A DNA stretch of 64,000 bases from Ceratorhiza oryzae-sativae (Eukaryota; Basidiomycota; Agaricomycetes; Cantharellales; Ceratobasidiaceae). Every line of letters begins with the position of its first letter. Positions within the stretch are counted from its first letter, which is position 1. This document shows positions 58,089-64,000 of this stretch, piece by piece. The translations under genes and the position numbers were made by a program. The notes beneath the pieces are model-generated. The model made no database searches. It was not told the origin of the DNA and was given only the letters and a program-made list of their open reading frames with translations. The stretch lies in assembly GCA_030998015.1 (NCBI GenBank), contig JARWMV010000011.1, forward strand, positions 310,001 through 374,000. Reading direction: 5' to 3'.

Positions 58089-59812
58089 TCAGTGGGGCAT
58101 TGACCTATAGAGTTTCTGGATGTAGCTCTTGGGTATCTTCTTCCACTCCCTCTTCAGCACCTCAGCCATTTCAGTATGATTTGTGGGAAGCAGTGATGTA
58201 GCACAAACAGCAGCATCAAGGTATGCCCATACGTGCTCAATTGGGTTCATATCCAGGCTGCTAGCAGGCCAGGGAAGAACTTTGACATGACAATCAAGCA
58301 GCCATTTCTTGGTCAACCAAGCAGTGTGCTTCAGATTGTTGTCATGCTGTTACAGGTCAGGGTACACTAGGATATCTAGAGCTTAAGGAAAAGTAGATAC
58401 ATTAGTATACACTAATCGTACTCAATACTTCTTAGACTAGAGTAAGAAGGCTCAAAGTAGTTGCAATGTGATCAAGTAACACTCAAGGTAGTCTTAATCT
58501 TTCACAGTGTAAACTGACTAATTTATAGGTATAAAGAGCAAGATTACTATGGTCAGGTTCCCTTAGATATCTTAAATGTAGTTCAGCCCTAGTCGCTTGG
58601 ACTAACTTATACTAATCTTAATACTAGACTTAATTAATAGCTTATAGGATAGATGGTGGGCTGCCTAATGTGTGTACTTCCTCAGCTACAGGTACTTAGA
58701 TTTCCTCTAATAGCTGGTACTTAATGTCATGCTCAATCAGGCAATATTGTATCCTTATATATCTCTGTATATAAGATACAATGACTCAGACAGTATATAA
58801 CTAATATGGTACTATATTCCTCAGTACTAGTTATATAAGAAATCACACACAGACAAGAGAAATAGAAAGAGAAAAAGGAAACCAATAACCAGTCAGGGTT
58901 GAGTAGGAGTGAAGGGAGAGTGGTCTGGAAGGGCCTCAGAGGAGGTCCTTTTATACCCTGAGGAGGGCATTCCAGAGCCAAATAGATACATGCATGCCAG
59001 TGCAATCATCAAAAGAGGGTACTGCTATACTTGGGGTACACCCTAGCCCAGTATAGGATAAAAGAGTAAAGACAGGGTGTGGATTGACAGCATTGATGCA
59101 TCTGAGACCTGCTATTGGCTTGTAGATCATATTATCATAGTATATACATGTAATGAACAGAGGCTACATCTCAGTGAGTCATAAAGTGAGTCAGAGAAAT
59201 TTCTGGATCAATTTGGGAAGCTCTCCTGACTCACTGGAGTCATTAGATCTTGATTGATGGTCCAGTAAGATTCTAATGATCTTCAGGCCATTCCAGTGCA
59301 AGGATCTGGTGGATTGCAACAATCTTCAGGCAGCAGATACTGCTGAAGATTAGCTATCAATAGAGCACAAGATTGCTTTGATAGCATAAGCGGTTGCCAA
59401 GATATGAGCAGTGCAATGTTGTAATCAATATCTCCTGATAAGAGGAAATATCACAACCTCTGTATCTCTCTGAGATCTTATTGTGGAAACTTAATAAAAT
59501 ATGTGTTGGAGAGCAGGAAATTTGTACTATTCAATGGAATGGAAAATAGTACAATTTGGAGTGCATACAAATTCAAGTATTTCACAATTTAATTACAGAG
59601 GCATTGCTTGAGGTTGGCAGAGCAGACTAAAATAATAGAAAATGTTAGTGATCCATAACACATGCTGGAAGATAATGGAAGATGGGTGAGTGCAGGATTT
59701 GATCAGGGGGTGAAGGAACTTGGTAGACAGTATTTCAGTGTATTTGATTGCAGTCAGTGTACCATCAATAACATGCAGTTGCCCAACACCATCAGCAGTT
59801 ATGTACCCCCAG
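58089..59812 (-). pseudogene. Tc1/mariner transposase, catalytic part, split by a solo LTR
   Basis: Read across the LTR and one copy of its CATGC duplication, the minus strand gives GYITADGVGQLHVIDGTL, then FLHPLIKSCTHPSSIIFQHD, NNLKHTAWLTKKWLLDCHVK and VLPWPASSLDMNPIEHVWAY, ending with YIQKLYRSMPH at 58,089. The second aspartate (HDN) and the NPIEHVW motif with the last acidic residue are intact, and the visible part has no stop. The N-terminal half is absent here because the Ty3 LTR starts at 59,813. Confidence 0.85.
58348..59660 (+). mobile_element. Solo LTR family A (1313 bp), target duplication CATGC
   Basis: It starts TGTTACAGGTCAGGG and ends GATCCATAACA, with CATGC at 58,343-58,347 and 59,661-59,665. 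It matches 7930-9235 along its length with scattered changes, many of them between TG/CA and CG-type states. TGTTA and TAACA form perfect inverted ends. No internal genes remain. Confidence 0.92.
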
Positions 59813-59910
59813 TGTTATGACCCGCCTAGCAGACATAACCTAACAACCGAATATTGTACAGATTTATGGCATTTTTCCCGAAGCGGAACAAACCATAAAC
59901 AGGATCATGT

Positions 59911-60145
59911 GATCTTGGCGCTTACCCAACGATTAAGCGCCGGTGGTTACCCTGAACTCGCTCCAGCGTTTCTCTCCCATGTTACCTGGAGCGAGGAGCG
60001 AGTTGTCACGTGATCTTGGCGCTTACCAACGATTAAGCACCGGTGGTTACCCTGAACTCGCTCCAGCGTTTCTCTCCCATGTTACCTGGAGCAAGGAGCG
60101 AGTTGTCACGTGACCTTGGCGCTTATCCAGCGATTAAGCGCCAGG
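59911..60145. repeat. Tandem repeat of about 100 bp inside the LTR, 2.3 copies
   Basis: Units begin GATCTTGGCGCTTA at 59,911 and 60,012, and a partial third (GACCTTGGCGCTTA) at 60,112. Each full unit contains GTTACCTGGAGC. The junctions hold GTCACGTGA with the E-box CACGTG at 60,007-60,012 and 60,107-60,112. The repeat multiplies a block that may bind bHLH factors. Confidence 0.88.
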
Positions 60146-60312
60146 TGCTTAAGTCCAAAAGTCACATGACCCTCAGACCTTGTGCGGCTCTATAAGATTT
60201 GGAGCTGCACAAACTTAAGGCAAACAATTACCTAACCCATAGTACTGTACATAACCTACACCTACTGCAGAGTGTGCTTAGATAATACGTCCGCAGCCAC
60301 TGCAGCCACAGG

Positions 60313-60361
60313 TATATATAAGGAGGATAAAGCAAGACTGGACACCTCAGCTTGCTTTATC
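60313..60361 (+). promoter_or_regulatory. TATA box and transcript-start hairpin of the Ty3 LTR
   Basis: TATATATA lies at 60,313-60,320. An 11-bp perfect stem, GATAAAGCAAG (60,326-60,336) with CTTGCTTTATC (60,351-60,361), follows. A start 29-36 bases after the TATA would fall at about 60,349, so the RNA would begin near AGCTTGCTTTAT. The start site is inferred from spacing only. Confidence 0.65.
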
Positions 60362-60490
60362 TTGTCAACCACCATAGACCATAGCAAACACTGTAACTAG
60401 AACACTCAATACATACTGCATAGCACCAAACCGTCAACACAGCCACTACTTAAGTGCTCCACAAGGGAGCCTCCAGAGGGTCACGACATT

Positions 60491-60502
60491 ATAAAGCAAG
60501 CT
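60491..60502 (+). promoter_or_regulatory. Candidate self-primer binding site of the Ty3 element
   Basis: ATAAAGCAAGCT begins two bases after the LTR and is the exact reverse complement of AGCTTGCTTTAT at 60,349-60,360, the predicted first bases of the element RNA. It does not begin with the TGG expected for pairing with a tRNA CCA end. This matches the self-priming arrangement known for Tf1 of fission yeast and its relatives. Confidence 0.7.
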
Positions 60503-60609
60503 CTTAACTTAACTAGTGGCGAACATAAGTATACTGCACAGATACTAAGGGCTGAGTACACGAGAAAACCAGCTAACTCCTGTGATACATAAGAGAACAT
60601 AAGGAAACT

Positions 60610-62445
60610 ATGTCACAGAGACCACAAACTCGATCTCAAAGCAGAGTGGCAAATAGTAGGCCACAATCACCCAAACCCATTGCTTCCCCAGAGGCTGAAG
60701 GTAACCCAGATGAGACCCTCCAAGGAATGCCAGGGGGGTTGCCACAAAACCCACGACCAGTGGCTCAACCCAACCCCACTTGGGCCCCCATCCTGGGAGG
60801 GGAAATAGGGGGAATACCACTCCGCAGCCCTCAACCGCCAATTCACCTGATAAATCCAGACCCAGAAGATATCTCAAATCCAGAGAGGGATGAGGTAGAA
60901 GATATGACCCGAACCATATACGAACAAGGCACGGCCTTGGCGGAAGAGGCAAGGACACAACCCCAGCCAGGTCCCGGAACCATAGCCACTGCCAACCCTA
61001 TTCACACCATTGCCACGGCCATCAGGGCGGGGCTCAAGGAACTTAGAGACAATAATCATAGGGAACTAGAAAAGGCAATCACAGGTATAAATCAGTGTCA
61101 AATATCACTAACCCGACAAGGAGGAAACGTGGACTGGATGGTAAGGTCAATGGAAACATCCAACAAAAATGTCCTCTATGTGGCAAAGAACCAGGACGAC
61201 CTAAAAGCAGAAATGGGGAACCTGATAAAAGAATTAAAGGACATCTCCATGGAAATAAACCGGGTACTGGGAATGCAAGAGCGAAAGCTCGAAAGCTTAG
61301 AGAAGAAAACCAAAAACACAGGGGAGATCCTAATCGCACTAGAACAACGGGTAACCAATCTAGGAAATGAGCTCCAGAAAACAACTGAAGCAGGAAGGCC
61401 AAGGGAAAGGACAGAAGAAACCAGGGGAAGAACTAGGGTGGTCATAGGAAGCCCCTCACGATCCCCCTCAGCCTCCCCAGTACGAACACCCTTTCTGGGA
61501 AGAACCTTCCAGGCTGAGTCCACAATAAGACCCCGAACAGAACCTCCATCCCAAGCAAACCAACCTACCCTTGCTGCAAACCACACTCCTAAGGAGGCAA
61601 GACTAGGGAGACCCAGCAAATTTAATGGGAAAAAGGGGAAGGAAGCAGAGAACTTCATAATCAGCATGGAACTTTTCTTTGCTGACTATGACGAATCAGC
61701 CTTTGATGACCGAAAAAAGATATCTGCTGTGCTAATGAACATGGAGGATGGGGAAGCAGCAAACTGGGCACAACCTTACCGCCGGAAACTATTAGCAGGC
61801 GAACACACAGGTATTCTTGCATCCTGGAAGGATTTCAGGAAGGGATTCCTGGATGCTTTTAATGACCCAGTCATAAAGGAAAAGACCATCCAGAAACTAA
61901 GGAAATTAACACAGACCAAGAGTGCATTGGATTATGCTACCCAATTCCGGATCCTGATCCAAGAGGTAGACTGGAACCAGGAAGCCCTCAAGGACCAATT
62001 CAGGGAAGGGTTAAAGCCCGAAGTACGACAAGAGATCTTAAGGATTGAAGTACTGGCAAATGAGGCTGAAGGTCCATCATATACCTTAGATCAATTAATT
62101 GACTTTGCCTGCAAAATGGATGACATGCAGTTTGCGAACCAGAAAATGAATACAAGGACCAGCAACTCATCAAATTCAACCTGGGCACCAGCAAAATACA
62201 AACAAGGGGGGAACAAGCCTTTAGGGACCAGCGGCAAACAGGGGAATACCCAAACCAACAACATGGTAAGGATACCAAACAGTGAAAAGGACAGGCGAAG
62301 GAAAGAAGGACTCTGCATCAAATGCGGTAAATCAGGGCATGTCCTGAAGGAGTGCCAAGGCCAGTGGACCTACGACAAAGCTAAGATACAAGGGAAGGCC
62401 AGCCAACAAGTTGAGGAGGAAAGCAGCTCTGAGCCGGAAAACTAA
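60610..62445 (+). CDS. gag: Ty3/gypsy Gag (611 residues), intact
   Basis: This structural protein of the retrotransposon particle begins MSQRPQTRSQSRVANS. The first 300 residues are a Pro-rich and then coiled-coil part (KELKDISMEINRVLGMQERK). The capsid-like retrotransposon gag domain runs from about residue 335 to 475 (ENFIISMELFFADYDESAF, then WKDFRKGFLDAFNDP). A CCHC knuckle CIKCGKSGHVLKECQ lies near residue 575. The frame is open throughout and ends in a Ser/Glu tail. It is longer than many Ty3-type Gags because of the N-terminal extension. The pol frame starts in the -1 phase, overlapping by about 12 bases. Confidence 0.92.
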   Translation: MSQRPQTRSQSRVANSRPQSPKPIASPEAEGNPDETLQGMPGGLPQNPRPVAQPNPTWAPILGGEIGGIPLRSPQPPIHLINPDPEDISNPERDEVEDMTRTIYEQGTALAEEARTQPQPGPGTIATANPIHTIATAIRAGLKELRDNNHRELEKAITGINQCQISLTRQGGNVDWMVRSMETSNKNVLYVAKNQDDLKAEMGNLIKELKDISMEINRVLGMQERKLESLEKKTKNTGEILIALEQRVTNLGNELQKTTEAGRPRERTEETRGRTRVVIGSPSRSPSASPVRTPFLGRTFQAESTIRPRTEPPSQANQPTLAANHTPKEARLGRPSKFNGKKGKEAENFIISMELFFADYDESAFDDRKKISAVLMNMEDGEAANWAQPYRRKLLAGEHTGILASWKDFRKGFLDAFNDPVIKEKTIQKLRKLTQTKSALDYATQFRILIQEVDWNQEALKDQFREGLKPEVRQEILRIEVLANEAEGPSYTLDQLIDFACKMDDMQFANQKMNTRTSNSSNSTWAPAKYKQGGNKPLGTSGKQGNTQTNNMVRIPNSEKDRRRKEGLCIKCGKSGHVLKECQGQWTYDKAKIQGKASQQVEEESSSEPEN

Positions 62446-62462
62446 TTGGTCCTACCACTTCC

Positions 62463-64000
62463 ATGTTGGAGGACCCTAATATAACCCCTACTGCAGATGT
62501 ATGTTACCTCAAGAAGTCTAGTAATCAATCAATAATATACACTACGGTAGAGGGAATCATGGAACCAGCTAAGACGCTGATTGACTCAGGATCTTCAACC
62601 AACTTCATCGATAAGGCCTATTCAAGGGAAAAAGGGATTCCAACCACTCCCCTCAAACACAAGAAATCAATTGTGGCCATTGACGGAAATGAAATCAAGG
62701 ATGCCATAGAAGAAAGGGCAGAACTAAACATCGAAGTGGAAGGGAAGACACTAAAATGCTCCCTTTATGTAATGACCCTAGGTGACACAGACATAGTCCT
62801 AGGGAAAGAATGGCTTGAAGAAGCAGAACCTATCATAGATTGGAAAGACCTTACCATCTCATACCCAGACGAAATCAAGGCAAGGGCAGCAAGTGAAAGC
62901 CTACAAATCCCAGAAGAATTTAGGGATTTTGAAGACCTATTTGGGGAAGAAGGTTTCCGAGAACTTCCACCCCACCAAGGTAACCTAGACTTCAAAATGG
63001 ACCTGATCGAGGGAGCGGAGCTGCCAAAGCCTGCAAAGAGGTACAGTATGTCGCCAGCAGAAACAAAGGCGCTCAGGGAGTACCTAGAGGAGGAACTAAG
63101 AAACGGGAAAATAAGGCCCAGCCAGTCAGTTGTAGCTGCACCCTGTTTCTATGTGAACAAAGCAGATGGAGGGCTTAGGTTGGTAGTCGACTACCGTAAG
63201 ATGAATGACATCACCAAGCCAGACAGGTTTCCACTTCCAATCCAAATAGAATTGATTGAGAGACTGAAGGATGCAACCATCTATTCAAAAATGGATGTTC
63301 GATGGGGGTTCAACAACATCAGGGTAAAAGAGGGAGACGAATGGAAAACAGCTTTCAGGACAGGAGAAGGCCAGTTTGAATGCTTGGTCATGCCATTGGA
63401 GTAAAAGAAGGACCAAGAACCTTTACCAGGTTCATGATGGAAAAGTTCCGTGATATAATAGACGATTATGTGGTAATCTACATGGACGATGTACTAGTGT
63501 TTTCCAGAAACAGGGAAGAACACGTACAACATGTCAGGGAAGTGTTAAGAAGAATGAGGGAAAACCACCTTTTCCTCAAACCACACAAGTGTCAGTTCTT
63601 TGTGAAGGAGGTAAGCTTCATTGGAATTGTCATATCCCCAGAAGGGATATCGATGGAAAAGGAAAAGGTAAAGGCAGTTCTAGAATGGCCAGAACCTAAC
63701 ACAGTAAAAGAAGTCCAAGCCTTCCTAGGCTTCGTGGGGTTCTATAGAAGGTGGATAGAGAAGTTTAGTACCTTAGCCAAACCCCTCACAGATCTCACCC
63801 AAAAAGATGTCAAATTCCTGTGGGAAAGAAAACAACAGGAAGCATTTGAAGCCATCAAAGAAGCAGTAGCAAGAGAACTGGTCCTGATCCACCCAAACCC
63901 AAACAGGCCATACATACTGGAAACAGATGCCTCAGGAGTGGCCATGGGGGCGGTACTAAGCCAAAAGGGTGATGACAACCGATTGCATCCAATTGCCTTC
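62463..64000 (+). CDS. pol: Ty3/gypsy Pol: protease, reverse transcriptase, start of RNase H; one frame break; runs off the window
   Basis: The aspartic protease motif LIDSGSSTNFID is at about residue 40 and ILGKEWL-type VLGKEWLEEAEP follows. The reverse transcriptase begins near residue 170 (MDLIEGAELPKPAKRYSMSP, then GLRLVVDYRKMNDITKPDRF). The frame stops at 63,404, just after the FECLVMPLE segment. The rest, including the catalytic YMDDVLVFS and the RNase H start LETDASGVAMGAVLSQ, is in another phase. One missing T at 63,396-63,397 (two instead of three) would account for it. The gene continues beyond position 64,000, so integrase is not seen. Confidence 0.88.

Larger units (their letters stand above)
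57950..59812 (-). mobile_element. Second dead Tc1/mariner element, cut by two LTR insertions
   Basis: The CpG-poor segment starts at about 57,950 near a possible terminus (CAGCACTGGGTCAATCATTT at 57,953). The transposase reads on the minus strand. A family A solo LTR at 58,348-59,660 splits it, and the Ty3-type LTR begins at 59,813. Its 5' part must lie beyond the Ty3 element, outside the window. It is a different family from the one at 6474. Confidence 0.75.
59813..60488 (+). mobile_element. 5' LTR of a young Ty3/gypsy element
   Basis: It starts TGTTATGACC and ends GGTCACGACA, imperfect inverted ends. The upstream target flank is CCCAG (59,808-59,812); the matching copy must lie after the 3' LTR outside the window. 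Inside are about 100-bp tandem repeats (59,911-60,140), a TATATATA at 60,313-60,320 and a hairpin at 60,326-60,361. CpG is plentiful, unlike the related solo LTR at 6563-7118, so this copy is recent or has escaped methylation. Confidence 0.88.

Noticed and set aside
62436..62445. Possible -1 slippery site at the gag-pol overlap (GGAAAAC)
   Set aside because: It does not fit the X-XXY-YYZ pattern and no pseudoknot is evident; reinitiation at the pol ATG 18 bases later is as likely.

Overview
The window looks like nuclear DNA of a basidiomycete fungus, most likely an Agaricomycete of the Rhizoctonia/Ceratobasidiaceae type. The reasons are many short introns of about 45-70 bp, DUF6535 membrane-protein genes in tandem, a Rhizoctonia-like MYND-finger protein, a fungal CBM1 protein, and Tc1/mariner, LTR and LINE relics typical of such genomes. 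The species is an inference. The window holds single-copy eukaryotic housekeeping genes between two transposon nests. There are no rRNA genes, CRISPR arrays or bacterial features, and I recognised no tRNA.

Left part (1-12,200). A DUF6535 gene on the minus strand (1227-4641) is preceded by a truncated tandem copy (1-1065). From about 4,985 to 12,190 lies a transposon graveyard almost without CpG. It contains solo LTRs of three families, several with perfect 5-bp target duplications, nested in a dead Tc1/mariner element, plus a decayed 5' fragment of another DUF6535 gene.

Middle part (12,200-54,100). In order: a LINE 3' stump, the exosome nuclease DIS3/RRP44 (+), a DUF89 phosphatase (-), the HIG1/RCF1 respiratory supercomplex factor (-), a cyclophilin (+), a kinase with a C-terminal C1 finger (-), a second cyclophilin (-), a secreted stand-alone CBM1 protein (+), the tRNA 2-thiouridylase MTU1/MnmA (+), a pair of paralogous putative single-pass membrane proteins (-), a secreted proline-rich repeat protein whose exons are the repeat units (-), a MYND-finger protein (+), the GPI ethanolamine-phosphate transferase MCD4 (-), the molybdopterin synthase large subunit (+) and a seven-helix receptor (+). 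Gene-poor stretches lie at 23.5-26.3, 30-32.9 and 54.1-57.9 kb.

Right part (57,950-64,000). A second dead Tc1/mariner element carries a solo LTR of the same family as the left nest. It is cut by a CpG-containing, apparently young Ty3/gypsy element whose 5' LTR, gag and first part of pol reach the window end. Twelve bases just after this LTR are the exact reverse complement of the predicted transcript start, which suggests Tf1-type self-priming.

Four otherwise well-conserved reading frames (both cyclophilins, the molybdopterin synthase subunit and the Ty3 pol) are each broken by one missing base in a homopolymer run. That pattern fits assembly indels better than four independent pseudogenes. 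Two introns, in DIS3 and in the MYND gene, must be GC-AG to keep conserved protein segments in frame.
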